A stretch of 64,000 bases of DNA from Streptomyces sp. NBC_01198 (GCF_036010485.1 NZ_CP108568.1:5542501-5606500); one strand, 5' to 3'; positions 44,859 through 53,221 are shown, counted from the first letter of the stretch. Numbers and translations: made by a program. The notes: generated by a model not told the origin, from the letters alone.

Positions 44859-46154
44859 ATGGACCTGCTCTCGCCGCTCCCCAAGTCCCCCGTGATGCTC
44901 GCGGCCTATCGCGCCAAAGCCGCCGCGGCGGACCTGGCCCCGCTGCCGCGGGCCGTGAAGGACGACGCGCTGCTGGCCATCGCCGACGCCCTGATCGTGC
45001 GCACGCAGGAGATCGTCGCGGCGAACGCCGAGGACGTGGCCCGCGCGCGGGAGGCGGGCACCAGCCCGGCCGTCATCGACCGGCTCACTCTCACCCGTGA
45101 GCGGATCGCGGCCATCGCCGCCGACGTGCGGCACGTCGCGGGACTGCCCGACCCGGTCGGCGAGGTGCTGCGCGGCTCCACCCTGCCCAACGGCCTCGAC
45201 CTGCGCCAGGTCCGGGTGCCGCTGGGCGTGGTCGGCATCATCTACGAGGCCAGGCCCAATGTCACCGTGGACGCCGCCGCGCTGTGCCTGAAGTCGGGCA
45301 ACGCCGTCCTGCTGCGCGGCTCGTCGTCCGCGTACTCCTCCAACACCGCGCTGGCCGTCGTGCTGCGGGACGCGATCGGCGGCGCGGGGCTGCCCGCCGA
45401 CGCCGTGCAGCTCGTCCCGGGGGAGAGCCGGGAGTCGGTCACCGAGCTGATGCGCGCCCGCGGCATGGTCGACGTGCTGATCCCGCGCGGCGGCGCCTCG
45501 CTGATCCGTACCGTGGTGGAGGGCTCCACCGTCCCGGTGATCGAGACCGGCACCGGCAACTGCCACGTCTACGTCGACGCCGAGGCCGACCTCGACATGG
45601 CCGTGGAGATCCTGGTCAATTCCAAGGCCCAGCGGCCCAGCGTCTGCAACGCCGCCGAGACGCTGCTGGTGCACCGCGACATCGCCGACCGCTTCCTGCC
45701 CCGCGCCCTGGCGGCGCTGGGCGCCGCCGGGGTCACCGTGCACGGCGACCAGCAGGTGGTGGCCGCGGCCGAGGCGCTGGCCGGCGACCCGTGCACCGCC
45801 ACGGTGGTGGCGGCGACCGCGGAGGACTGGGAGACCGAGTATCTGTCCTACGACATCGCCGCCGGGGTGGTGGACTCGCTGGAGGCGGCGGTCGCGCACA
45901 TCCGGCTGTGGTCCTCCGGCCACACCGAGGCGATCGTGACCGGCTCGCAGCCCGCCGCCCGCCGGTTCACCCAGCTGGTCGACGCGGCCGCGGTGATGGT
46001 GAACGCCTCGACCCGCTTCACCGACGGCGGCCAGTTCGGTTTCGGCGCGGAGATCGGTATCTCCACCCAGAAGCTGCACGCCCGCGGCCCCATGGGGCTG
46101 CCCGAGCTGACGTCCACCAAGTACATCGTCACCGGCGACGGACATATCCGCTGA
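44859..46154 (+). CDS. proA: Glutamate-5-semialdehyde dehydrogenase (gamma-glutamyl phosphate reductase)
   Basis: This second enzyme of proline synthesis reduces gamma-glutamyl phosphate with NADPH. It has 431 residues in the aldehyde dehydrogenase fold. The catalytic cysteine is C263 in QRPSVCNAAETLLVH, and the NADPH region is VPLGVVGIIYEARPNVT with KSGNAVLLRGSSSAY. The C-terminal signature GPMGLPELTSTKYIVTGDG is intact. ATG 44859 is chosen because it fits both the family length and the TACCCT element; the frame upstream overlaps the preceding gene. It is not directly adjacent to proB. Confidence 0.96.
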   Translation: MDLLSPLPKSPVMLAAYRAKAAAADLAPLPRAVKDDALLAIADALIVRTQEIVAANAEDVARAREAGTSPAVIDRLTLTRERIAAIAADVRHVAGLPDPVGEVLRGSTLPNGLDLRQVRVPLGVVGIIYEARPNVTVDAAALCLKSGNAVLLRGSSSAYSSNTALAVVLRDAIGGAGLPADAVQLVPGESRESVTELMRARGMVDVLIPRGGASLIRTVVEGSTVPVIETGTGNCHVYVDAEADLDMAVEILVNSKAQRPSVCNAAETLLVHRDIADRFLPRALAALGAAGVTVHGDQQVVAAAEALAGDPCTATVVAATAEDWETEYLSYDIAAGVVDSLEAAVAHIRLWSSGHTEAIVTGSQPAARRFTQLVDAAAVMVNASTRFTDGGQFGFGAEIGISTQKLHARGPMGLPELTSTKYIVTGDGHIR

Positions 46155-46253
46155 CCTGCGGCGGGCGGGCCCCCTGTGGCGTTGCGCCATTCGGGTGCAC
46201 AGCGGGCTCACAGCGGAACGGGATTCCCCTGCCCAAAGGGCCAACTTCCGGAT

Positions 46254-46265
46254 TACTCTGGACGG
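46254..46265 (+). promoter_or_regulatory. Candidate leaderless promoter
   Basis: TACTCT at 46254-46259 is followed by 6 nt and ATG 46266, the first of two paralogous membrane genes. Confidence 0.4.
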
Positions 46266-46700
46266 ATGCCGGACGATGACGAATTCGCCTCCGTAGTCCT
46301 CGACGAAGAATTCGTACGGTCTGCTCTGTTCCACGAGCCCACGGCCCGGGAACGGATGCTGGCCGTCGCCGAAGGTCCCGCGCTACCGCCCGGCTGGCCC
46401 GGGCGGCGGAGAAACCCGCGCTCGGCCATCCCCGAACCGGGTGACGGCGCCGACTTCCCCGACACCGACCCGCTGTATGCCGCCGGGCACCCTTACCGCG
46501 GCAGCAGCACCCGCTGGCATCGTCCGGTGGCCTGGGCACTCGCCGTGGTCATGGGCATCGGAGTGGTCGCCCTCACCTTCGCGGCGGTCTACCGCGGCGC
46601 GGGCGGCGGCACCCGGCAGCCCGCGGATCCCCCGCCGTCCAGCGGCAGCCCGGTCGGCAGGCAGACGCTGCCACCGGTCGCCAGCACCCCGGTGCCCTGA
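46266..46700 (+). CDS. Small single-TM protein with SVVxDExFVR head motif
   Basis: This 144-residue protein has a cytoplasmic N-terminal ~85 residues that begins with FASVVLDEEFVRSALFHEPT and ARER, one TM (about 93-112), and a short external Pro/Ser-rich tail. The same head motif starts the next gene (YRSVVFDESFVRAARIQEYS-ARER), so the two are paralogous in this segment. No enzyme domain is visible. The ATG is placed by the leaderless promoter geometry. Position between proA and the nadD/LCP block is conserved in streptomycetes from memory. The function is unknown; a protein-binding cytoplasmic tag is plausible. Confidence 0.78.
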   Translation: MPDDDEFASVVLDEEFVRSALFHEPTARERMLAVAEGPALPPGWPGRRRNPRSAIPEPGDGADFPDTDPLYAAGHPYRGSSTRWHRPVAWALAVVMGIGVVALTFAAVYRGAGGGTRQPADPPPSSGSPVGRQTLPPVASTPVP

Positions 46701-46752
46701 TCCCGTGTCAACTCGACCGGCACCGGGGAGTTTATTCCCGCGCCCGCAGACT

Positions 46753-46764
46753 TAACCTTGTGAT
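46753..46764 (+). promoter_or_regulatory. Candidate leaderless promoter
   Basis: TAACCT at 46753-46758 is followed by 6 nt and ATG 46765. Both paralogous genes therefore appear to have their own promoter. Confidence 0.4.
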
Positions 46765-48021
46765 ATGAGCGGGGCTGGAGACCCTCCTGAGGGCACGCCC
46801 GAGGGCGCCTCAGGAGGCGGCGAGGAGGAGTACCGATCCGTCGTCTTCGACGAATCGTTCGTCAGAGCTGCCCGGATCCAGGAGTATTCCGCGCGTGAGC
46901 GGCAGGACGACGCCGCCCATCCGGTCAGGATCCGCCACGTGCTGCCGCGCGGCCTGGCCCGCCAGGCGGTCGCGCTGATCCTGGTCATCGTGCTGGCCTT
47001 CGGCTTCGCGATCTACATGGGGGTGCGGCACCCCTACAAGGCCCGCGACGCCGCCGCCGGCGAGCAGTTGCACGTCTCGGTGGTCCCGCTGGTGCCGGAC
47101 GGCGTCGTGCCCGCCGTCTCGCCGACCGCGCCCTTCGCCGGCACCGCCGCCGCCGGCTTCGGCAGCGGCCTTGCGGGCCTCAAGGTGCCGAAGACGATCC
47201 ACCGGGTCGGCGGATACGCCGAGAGTGAGGTCGAGGCCGGCTACGACACCGCCGCGGCCTTCCTCTTCGACTCCGCGCTCGACCCGCAGACCGTGGCCGG
47301 CGGCGATGTGCGCCCGGTGCTCGACCTGCTGGACCCGAGCCAGGTCGAGCAGTTCAAGAACAGCCTCGTCGCCCCGGCCGCCGACGGCACCCGCGAGGTC
47401 ACCGGCTGGCTGGTGCGCTTCGACCCCGACCCCGCGGTACGGGTCGAGCTGGTCGGCGAGGACCAGGGCATCCGGGTGAGCGGCGACTGGACGGCGTCGG
47501 AGACCGGCGACAACCGGCTGGAGATCGTCGCCGACCACACCTACGTCTACGCCATCCGCGGCTCGTCGGACACCACCAGGTCGGTGTCGCTGTTCACCGT
47601 GCGGCGGAAACTGCGTTTCCACTTCGACCACGAGGAGCTGCGGCGGCACCACATCGAGGTGGTGCAGGCCGACATCGTGGCCGGACCGCTGGCCTGCTCG
47701 GCCGAGGTGCAGAGCTACTTCCGGCCGATACTGGCCGGCCACGCCTCACCCGACACGGTCAGCGGCGCCGACCCGTACGACCACGGCCGCCCGCCGGGCG
47801 CCGTCTGCGCGCCCCTCACCGGCGCGACCGGCAGACCGGAGGCGGCGCCGACGACCAGCGGGCCGACGACCAGCGGGCCCACCGTCACAGGACCCGCCGT
47901 CAGCGGACCGACGGCTACGGCAGCGGGCCCTCCGGCTGCTCGTCGTCCGGCGTCGACTCGGAGTCCGCTGCTGAGCCCGCAGGCCGCTCCGCGGTCGCCT
48001 GCGACGTCCCGGCTCCTGTGA
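46765..48021 (+). CDS. Single-TM protein with SVVxDExFVR head and large outer domain
   Basis: This 418-residue protein has a cytoplasmic head (residues 1-63) with the signature YRSVVFDESFVRAARIQEYSARER, one TM (about 66-84), then an outer domain of about 260 residues. The latter has a conserved-looking VGGYAESEVEAGYDTAAAFLFDSALDP and HTYVYAIRG, but no catalytic motif I recognise. The last ~60 residues are Thr/Ser/Gly/Pro-rich (TTSGPTTSGPTVTGPAVSGP) and their coding region overlaps the convergent M48 gene by 107 bp. The final residues may be a product of antisense constraint. Function is unknown; a cell-envelope role is inferred from neighbours. Confidence 0.75.
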   Translation: MSGAGDPPEGTPEGASGGGEEEYRSVVFDESFVRAARIQEYSARERQDDAAHPVRIRHVLPRGLARQAVALILVIVLAFGFAIYMGVRHPYKARDAAAGEQLHVSVVPLVPDGVVPAVSPTAPFAGTAAAGFGSGLAGLKVPKTIHRVGGYAESEVEAGYDTAAAFLFDSALDPQTVAGGDVRPVLDLLDPSQVEQFKNSLVAPAADGTREVTGWLVRFDPDPAVRVELVGEDQGIRVSGDWTASETGDNRLEIVADHTYVYAIRGSSDTTRSVSLFTVRRKLRFHFDHEELRRHHIEVVQADIVAGPLACSAEVQSYFRPILAGHASPDTVSGADPYDHGRPPGAVCAPLTGATGRPEAAPTTSGPTTSGPTVTGPAVSGPTATAAGPPAARRPASTRSPLLSPQAAPRSPATSRLL

Positions 48022-49054
48022 AGCGGTCCCTGAGCTTGCCGCCGACGTCCCCCGCGCCATTGGTGATGTCGCGGATCAGGCCCATCAGCGGGTCCTTGCT
48101 CTTCTTCACCGTGTCGGCGTAGTGGTTGGCGGAATCCCGGAAGGCGTCGGAGACCGAGGCGTCCTTGTCGGTGGTGCGCCGCGGGTAGTGCCCGTCCATC
48201 AGCCGCTGATACTCCCGGGTGGCCGCCCAGCGGCGCAGCTCGGCCGCCCGGACGGTGGTGAACGGGTGGCTGCGCGGCAGCACGTTGAGGATCTTGAGCA
48301 CCGAGTCGCGCAGGTCGCCGGCCGCCTCGTACTCGTCGGCCTGCTTGAGGAAGGCGTCCACGTTCATCTCGTGCAGGTGGTTGCCGCCGGCGATCTTCAT
48401 CAGGCCGCGCATCGACGCCTGCAGGTCCTGGCCGACCAGCAGCCCGGCCCGGTCGGCGGACAGCTCCGACTTGCGGAACCACTCGCGCAGCGCGGTGATG
48501 ATCGCCAGGATCGCCAGATTGCCCAGCGGTATCCAGGCCACGCGCAGCGCCAGCGTGGTGAGGAAGAGCAGTATCGTCCGGTAGACCGAGTGCCCGGAGA
48601 GCGCGTGCCCGACCTCGTGGCCTACGACCGCGCGCATCTCCTCCTCGTCCAGCAGCTCGACCAGGCCGGTGGTGACCACGATGACCGGCGCGTCCATGCC
48701 GATGCACATGGCATTGGGCTGCGGGTCCATCGTCACGTACATCGACGGGACCTTCTCCAGGTCCAGGATGTAACAGGCGTCCCGCAGCATCGCGTTGAGA
48801 TGCGCGAACTGCTCGTCGCTGACCCGGACCGAGTCCGACAGGAACAGCAGCCGCAGGCTGCGCTCGGGCAGTAGCCCGCTGAGCGCCTTGAAGACCGTGT
48901 CGAAGCCGGTGAGCTTGCGCAGCGCCACCAGCGCGGACCTGTCGGCGGGGTGCTCATAGGCGCGTGAGGAGATGTCAGGGAACCTCTTGCGGGAGCGTCC
49001 CGGCAGCTTCTCGGTGCTCACACGATCGTCGTTCGGTCCGTTCGACTCGGACAT
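47915..49054 (-). CDS. M48 family metallopeptidase
   Basis: This 379-residue zinc protease has the motif H146-E-V-G-H150 in VVGHEVGHALSGHS. Two hydrophobic segments follow (about 160-200). The third zinc ligand should be in ELSADRAGLL (about 210). Unlike HtpX, the N-terminus lacks TM helices. The C-terminal ~90 residues are charged and low complexity (SATAERPAGSAADSESTPDDEQ). It faces the preceding gene and overlaps its 3' coding region by 107 bp. ATG 49052-49054 has AGGGGG about 12 nt upstream. The substrate is unknown. Confidence 0.85.
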   Translation of the reverse strand: MSESNGPNDDRVSTEKLPGRSRKRFPDISSRAYEHPADRSALVALRKLTGFDTVFKALSGLLPERSLRLLFLSDSVRVSDEQFAHLNAMLRDACYILDLEKVPSMYVTMDPQPNAMCIGMDAPVIVVTTGLVELLDEEEMRAVVGHEVGHALSGHSVYRTILLFLTTLALRVAWIPLGNLAILAIITALREWFRKSELSADRAGLLVGQDLQASMRGLMKIAGGNHLHEMNVDAFLKQADEYEAAGDLRDSVLKILNVLPRSHPFTTVRAAELRRWAATREYQRLMDGHYPRRTTDKDASVSDAFRDSANHYADTVKKSKDPLMGLIRDITNGAGDVGGKLRDRFTGAGTSQATAERPAGSAADSESTPDDEQPEGPLP

Positions 49055-49192
49055 ACTGGCCCAACCCCCTGGTAGCCCACCGGTACATAGTCAGGACGCG
49101 CAGAGCCTGCGCGAAGTTCCCGCAGGGCCGCCCGTACGATGTGCGCAGAGTCTTCCCGCCCGTCCCCGACTTCGCAAAGGGTCCCGCTGATC

Positions 49193-49342
49193 ATGTCGCC
49201 CCTCGCAGTCTCCGCCCTGACCACCCTCGCCGAGGACAACGGCGGCAACCACCCCAGCCTCAGCCCGTACCTGACCGGCTTCGGGGCGCTGGGCGCGCTG
49301 CTGCTCCTGCTGTGGCTGGTCACCCGCTTCAACCGGGACTGA
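49193..49342 (+). CDS. 49-residue membrane peptide
   Basis: This small protein is MSPLAVSALTTLAEDNGGNH followed by SPYLTGFGALGALLLLLWL and a charged VTRFNRD end, so a single C-terminal TM with a short cytoplasmic tail is likely. ATG 49193 is preceded by AAAGGG; a longer frame from 49139 adds basic residues without support. The nadD start follows 8 nt after its stop, so it is probably in the same transcript. Similar short proteins occur before nadD in other streptomycetes from memory. Function is unknown. Confidence 0.65.
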   Translation: MSPLAVSALTTLAEDNGGNHPSLSPYLTGFGALGALLLLLWLVTRFNRD

Positions 49343-49350
49343 CCGTCGCC

Positions 49351-49953
49351 ATGCCCGACAGCAAGCACCGCATCGGGGTGATGGGCGGGACGTTCGACCC
49401 CATCCACCACGGGCACCTGGTGGCCGCGAGCGAGGTGGCGAGCCTCTTCCACCTCGACGAGGTGGTCTTCGTGCCGACCGGGCAGCCCTGGCAGAAGACC
49501 GACCGGCAGGTGTCGCCGGCCGAGGACCGGTATCTGATGACGGTGATCGCCACCGCGTCCAATCCGACCTTCTCGGTCAGCCGCAGCGACATCGACCGCG
49601 CGGGCAAGACCTATACCATCGACACGCTGCGCGATCTGCGGGCCGAGCACCCGGCGGCCGAGCTGTTCTTCATCACCGGCGCGGACGCCCTCTCGCAGAT
49701 CTTCTCCTGGCGGGACGCCGGGGAGCTGTTCTCCCTCGCACATTTCATCGGGGTCACCCGTCCGGGGCATACGCTGTCGGACCCGGGCCTCCCCGAGGGC
49801 GGCGTGTCGCTCGTGGAGGTCCCGGCACTGGCGATCTCCTCGACGGACTGCCGTCAGCGGGTGGCCAAGGGGGATCCGGTCTGGTACTTGGTTCCGGACG
49901 GCGTGGTGCGCTACATCGACAAGCGCGCGCTCTACCGGGACGCTACCGGGTAG
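49351..49953 (+). CDS. nadD: Nicotinate-nucleotide adenylyltransferase
   Basis: This NAD-pathway enzyme joins NaMN and ATP to give NaAD. It has 200 residues. The nucleotide-binding motif is G12-G-T-F-D-P-I-H-H-G-H22 and the second one is AISSTDCRQRV (about 165). ATG 49351 is used; the frame continues upstream into the small membrane gene but has no family-like N-terminus there. The order nadD-LCP-rsfS is conserved. The LCP gene starts 37 nt downstream. Confidence 0.94.
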   Translation: MPDSKHRIGVMGGTFDPIHHGHLVAASEVASLFHLDEVVFVPTGQPWQKTDRQVSPAEDRYLMTVIATASNPTFSVSRSDIDRAGKTYTIDTLRDLRAEHPAAELFFITGADALSQIFSWRDAGELFSLAHFIGVTRPGHTLSDPGLPEGGVSLVEVPALAISSTDCRQRVAKGDPVWYLVPDGVVRYIDKRALYRDATG

Positions 49954-49990
49954 CAGGCGCCGCGAAACGAAGCAGGTGAAGGGGTTCCTC

Positions 49991-51880
49991 GTGAACGACG
50001 CAAACCCCCGTTGGCAATATGCCGAGGGCGGTCCCGACGACGAGAGGGACCCTTACCCGCAGGACCCCTATTACCAGCAGCAGTCCTACGGTTACGACCA
50101 GTACGGCAACCCCCGGCAGCAGCAGGCGCCGCAGGCCCCCCAGGTGCCCCAGCAGCCCGGTTACCAGGACCCGTACCAGGGCTACGGCGACCAGCAGGCC
50201 CCGCCGCCGCCCGGCCAGCAGCAGGGCTGGATCCCGCAGCAGCCCCAGCAGCCGTACTACGAGCAGCATCAGGCACCGCAGGCGTACGACCAGGGCCGGG
50301 GCCACGGCTACGACACCGGCCGGCCGGGCGGATACGACACGGGTCAGCAGCAGCCGGTCTACGACACCGGGCAGCAGCCGGCGTACGACACCGGCCAACA
50401 GCCCGCGTACGAGACCGGGCAGCACGCGGTCTACGAGACGGGCCGGCAGCAGCCGGTCTACGACACCGGCCAGCAGCCGGCGTACGACACCGGCCAGCAG
50501 CCCGCGTACGACACCGGCCAGCACGCCGTGTACGACACCGGCCAGATGCCCGCGCAGACCGAGGAGCCGGCCGCGGCCGTCAGTGCGGCGAAAGAGGGCG
50601 GCGGGGGCGGCCGGGCCGGCTACCAGACCGAGATGTTCGCCTTCGTCGACGAGGAGTCGGAGCAGTCCGAGGAAGTCATCGACTGGCTGAAGTTCTCCGA
50701 GTCGCGCACCGAGCGCCGCGAGGAGGCCAAGCGGCGCGGGCGCAACCGCACCACGGGCCTGATCGTGCTGCTGGTGCTCGCGATGCTCGGCGGCGCCGGC
50801 TACCTGTGGCACGCGGGCAAGCTGCCCGGCGTCGGCAAGAGCAAGGCCGCCCAGGCCGCGGCGGGCGGGCCGCAGAAGCGCGACGTCATCGTCGTGCACC
50901 TGATCCCGGTCAACGGCGGCCCGAGCGACACCGCCCTGCTGGTGGACAACAGCACCAAGGGCCGCGGCACCACCGTCCTGCTGCCGAACACCCTGTCGTT
51001 GACCTCGGACGACGGCACCGCGGCCCCGCTGGACACCTCGGTCGGCGACGGCGTCGGCCCGACCCGCGACTCGCTGAACGACCTGCTCGGCGCCGACATC
51101 AAGGGCAGCTGGCGGCTGGACAGCCCGTATCTGGAGCTGCTGGTCGACGCGCTCGGCAACGTCTACGTCGACACCGACACTGCGGTGAAGGGCACCGGCA
51201 AGGACAGCGGCAAGACGCTGGTCCAGCAGGGCAAGGAGCAGGAGCTGAACGGCCAGGCGGCCGTCGCCTACGCCACCTACCGCGCCGCGGGCGAACCGCA
51301 GACCAAGCAGCTCAGCCGCTTCGGCCAGGTCATGCAGGCGGTGCTCAAGAAGATGCCGAGCGACGCCACGGGCGCGACCAGGACCGTCCAGTCCCTCAGC
51401 CAGATCCTCGACCCGTCGCTCACCGACACCCAGCTCGGCGCGTCGCTGGCCCAGCTGGCGAACCTGGCCAAGACCGGCGCCTACACCACCACGCTGCTGC
51501 CGGTCCAGAAGGACGGCACGCTCAGCGCGGACACCGACTCGCTGGTCAAGGACGTGCTCGGCGGCACCGTCAAGCAGTCCGAGGGCACCACCCAGCCCCG
51601 CGTCATGATCAACAACGACAGCGGGAACACCAAGGCGGCCTCGCTGGCGCAGGCCGCGATCGTCAACGGCGGCACCTACACCTTTGTCACCGGGGGCAAG
51701 ACCGGCGCGGCCGCGGCGCGGTCCGAGGTGCTCTACGCCGACACCGCGCGGCTCACCGCGGCCAAGGACGTCGCCGCCACGCTCGGCCTGCCGCCGACCG
51801 CGGTCAAGAAGGGCAAGGTGCCGTCCAACGCCGACATCAGCGTGACGCTCGGCAAGGACTACAAGCCGCCGGTGCAGTGA
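49991..51880 (+). CDS. LCP-like (LytR-CpsA-Psr) protein with repeat-rich head
   Basis: This 629-residue membrane protein has a ~240-residue cytoplasmic head that is Q/Y/P-rich and contains eight or nine YDTGQQPA-type octapeptides (about residues 115-190), one TM (about 255-272), a degenerate LCP domain (about 295-470) and a C-terminal LytR_C-like domain (about 530-629). LCP enzymes attach wall polymers to peptidoglycan. Here the expected arginine-aspartate start (R-x-D-T) reads GPSDTALLV and the second arginine motif reads ATYRAAGEPQTKQLSRFG, so the phosphotransferase residues look changed. GTG 49991 has GAAGGGG 6 nt upstream. rsfS follows after a hairpin. Confidence 0.75.
   Translation: MNDANPRWQYAEGGPDDERDPYPQDPYYQQQSYGYDQYGNPRQQQAPQAPQVPQQPGYQDPYQGYGDQQAPPPPGQQQGWIPQQPQQPYYEQHQAPQAYDQGRGHGYDTGRPGGYDTGQQQPVYDTGQQPAYDTGQQPAYETGQHAVYETGRQQPVYDTGQQPAYDTGQQPAYDTGQHAVYDTGQMPAQTEEPAAAVSAAKEGGGGGRAGYQTEMFAFVDEESEQSEEVIDWLKFSESRTERREEAKRRGRNRTTGLIVLLVLAMLGGAGYLWHAGKLPGVGKSKAAQAAAGGPQKRDVIVVHLIPVNGGPSDTALLVDNSTKGRGTTVLLPNTLSLTSDDGTAAPLDTSVGDGVGPTRDSLNDLLGADIKGSWRLDSPYLELLVDALGNVYVDTDTAVKGTGKDSGKTLVQQGKEQELNGQAAVAYATYRAAGEPQTKQLSRFGQVMQAVLKKMPSDATGATRTVQSLSQILDPSLTDTQLGASLAQLANLAKTGAYTTTLLPVQKDGTLSADTDSLVKDVLGGTVKQSEGTTQPRVMINNDSGNTKAASLAQAAIVNGGTYTFVTGGKTGAAAARSEVLYADTARLTAAKDVAATLGLPPTAVKKGKVPSNADISVTLGKDYKPPVQ
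50333..50545 (+). repeat. 24-bp tandem repeats in the LCP-like gene
   Basis: About nine units encode Y-(D/E)-T-G-Q-(Q)-P-A or a close variant, with the two codons after YDT being GGN CAG. They lie in the cytoplasmic head, ahead of the TM. Confidence 0.85.
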
Positions 51881-51912
51881 CGGTGCGGTGACCGCGGAGT
51901 GTTGATCGAAAA

Positions 51913-51970
51913 CCGGTCGGGGGCTGTCGGAGGGTCGTGAGACCCTTGAGGCAGACCAGCCCCCGACCGG
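51913..51970 (+). promoter_or_regulatory. Nested hairpin before rsfS
   Basis: Outer arms CCGGTCGGGGGCTG (51913-51926) and CAGCCCCCGACCGG (51957-51970) are a perfect 14-nt inverted repeat. Inner AGGGTC-GTGA-GACCCT (51931-51946) forms a second hairpin. The outer stem ends 12 nt before the rsfS GTG and may be a terminator for the LCP-like gene or a translation control. Confidence 0.6.
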
Positions 51971-51982
51971 AAAGCTGTTTCT

Positions 51983-52420
51983 GTGACCGCCACTGACCGT
52001 TCCATCGAGCTGACCCGCACCGCCGCACAGGCGGCCGCCGACAAGCTCGCGCACGACATCATCGCCTACGACGTCAGCGACGTGCTGTCCATCACCGACG
52101 CCTTCCTGGTCGCCTCCGCGCCGAACGACCGGCAGGTCAAGGCGATCGTCGACGCGATCGAGGAGACGCTGCTCAAGCAGCTGGACGTCAAGCCGGTCCG
52201 CCGCGAGGGCGAGCGGGACGGCCGCTGGGTACTGCTCGACTACATCGACATCGTCGTGCACGTGCAGCACTCAGAGGAGCGGGTCTTCTACGCTCTGGAG
52301 CGGCTGTGGAAGGACTGCCCCGAGATCGCACTGCCCGAGGACGCGGTCGCCACCCGGGGCAAGGGCAAGGAGCATGCCGCGGCCGCGGCCGCCGCGGACG
52401 AGGACGGGGAGTTCAGCTGA
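51983..52420 (+). CDS. rsfS: Ribosome silencing factor RsfS
   Basis: This 145-residue protein binds L14 (uL14) and blocks subunit joining in starvation. The core has DVSDVLSITDAFLVASAPNDRQVKAI, RREGERDGRWVLLDYIDIVVHV and ERVFYALERLWKDC. An Ala-rich acidic tail (AAAAAAADEDGEF) follows. The start is GTG 51983; the upstream nested hairpin ends 12 nt before it. Its stop TGA overlaps a CTG that is the probable start of the histidine phosphatase gene, giving C-TGA. Confidence 0.93.
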   Translation: MTATDRSIELTRTAAQAAADKLAHDIIAYDVSDVLSITDAFLVASAPNDRQVKAIVDAIEETLLKQLDVKPVRREGERDGRWVLLDYIDIVVHVQHSEERVFYALERLWKDCPEIALPEDAVATRGKGKEHAAAAAAADEDGEFS

Positions 52421-53079
52421 ACGGGCAGGAAAACGGTCAGAGCACCAGGGGCCGCCGCATCGTGCTGTGGCGGCACGGCCAGACCGCGTGGAATCTGGAG
52501 CAGCGCTTCCAGGGCAACACCGACATCGAGCTGACCGAGACCGGTGTCGCGCAGGCCCGCCGCTCCGCCCGGCTGCTGGCCGCCCTCGCGCCCGACGCGA
52601 TCGTGTCCTCCGACCTGAGCCGGGCCGCCGCCACCGCGGCGGAGCTCGCCGCGCTCACCGGGCTGCCCGTCACGTACGACAAGGGCCTGCAGGAGACGTA
52701 CGCCGGGCGCTGGCAGGGGCTGACCCACGAGGAGATCCTGGCGTCGTACGGCGAGCAGTACGCCGCGTGGAAGCGCGGCGAGCCGGTGCGCAGGGGCGGC
52801 GGCGAGCTGGAGACCGAGGTCGCCGACCGGGCCGCGCCCGTGGTGCTGGCCGCGGCGGACGAGCTCGCGGACGGCGGCGTGCTGGTCGTGGTCAGCCACG
52901 GCGGCACGATCCGCACGACCATCGGCCGGCTGCTCGGCCTCGACCCGCTCACCTGGGAGTCGCTGGGCGGCCTGTCGAACTGCTGCTGGTCGGTGCTCGG
53001 CGAGGGCGCGCGGGGCTGGCGGCTGACCGAGCACAACGCCGGCACCCTGCCCGAGCCGGTGCTCGGCGACGACGCCTAG
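52417..53079 (+). CDS. Histidine phosphatase family protein
   Basis: This protein is 220 residues if translation begins at the CTG overlapping the rsfS stop (CTGA, 52417-52420). The phosphohistidine motif is R19-H20-G21-Q-T-A-W-N (RIVLWRHGQTAWN), and the second histidine is in VVVVSHGGTIRT (about 168). Length and fold match the phosphoglycerate mutase-like superfamily. A longer frame from ATG 52306 lies inside rsfS and reads as Arg/Gly-rich noise, and the next in-frame GTG (52461) would remove the strand before RHG. CTG is therefore the best candidate start. It is translationally coupled to rsfS. The substrate is unknown. Confidence 0.85.
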   Translation: MNGQENGQSTRGRRIVLWRHGQTAWNLEQRFQGNTDIELTETGVAQARRSARLLAALAPDAIVSSDLSRAAATAAELAALTGLPVTYDKGLQETYAGRWQGLTHEEILASYGEQYAAWKRGEPVRRGGGELETEVADRAAPVVLAAADELADGGVLVVVSHGGTIRTTIGRLLGLDPLTWESLGGLSNCCWSVLGEGARGWRLTEHNAGTLPEPVLGDDA

Positions 53080-53148
53080 CCGATTTCGTTTCCGGTCCAC
53101 CCACCGGCTATGCTTCTTCACGTCGTCAGGGGAGACCCGGACCGACGC

Positions 53149-53221
<73 letters not shown>

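Noticed and set aside
50333..50545. CRISPR-like appearance of regular 24-bp repeats
   Set aside because: The repeats are in frame, have no unique spacers and encode the octapeptides of the LCP-like head.
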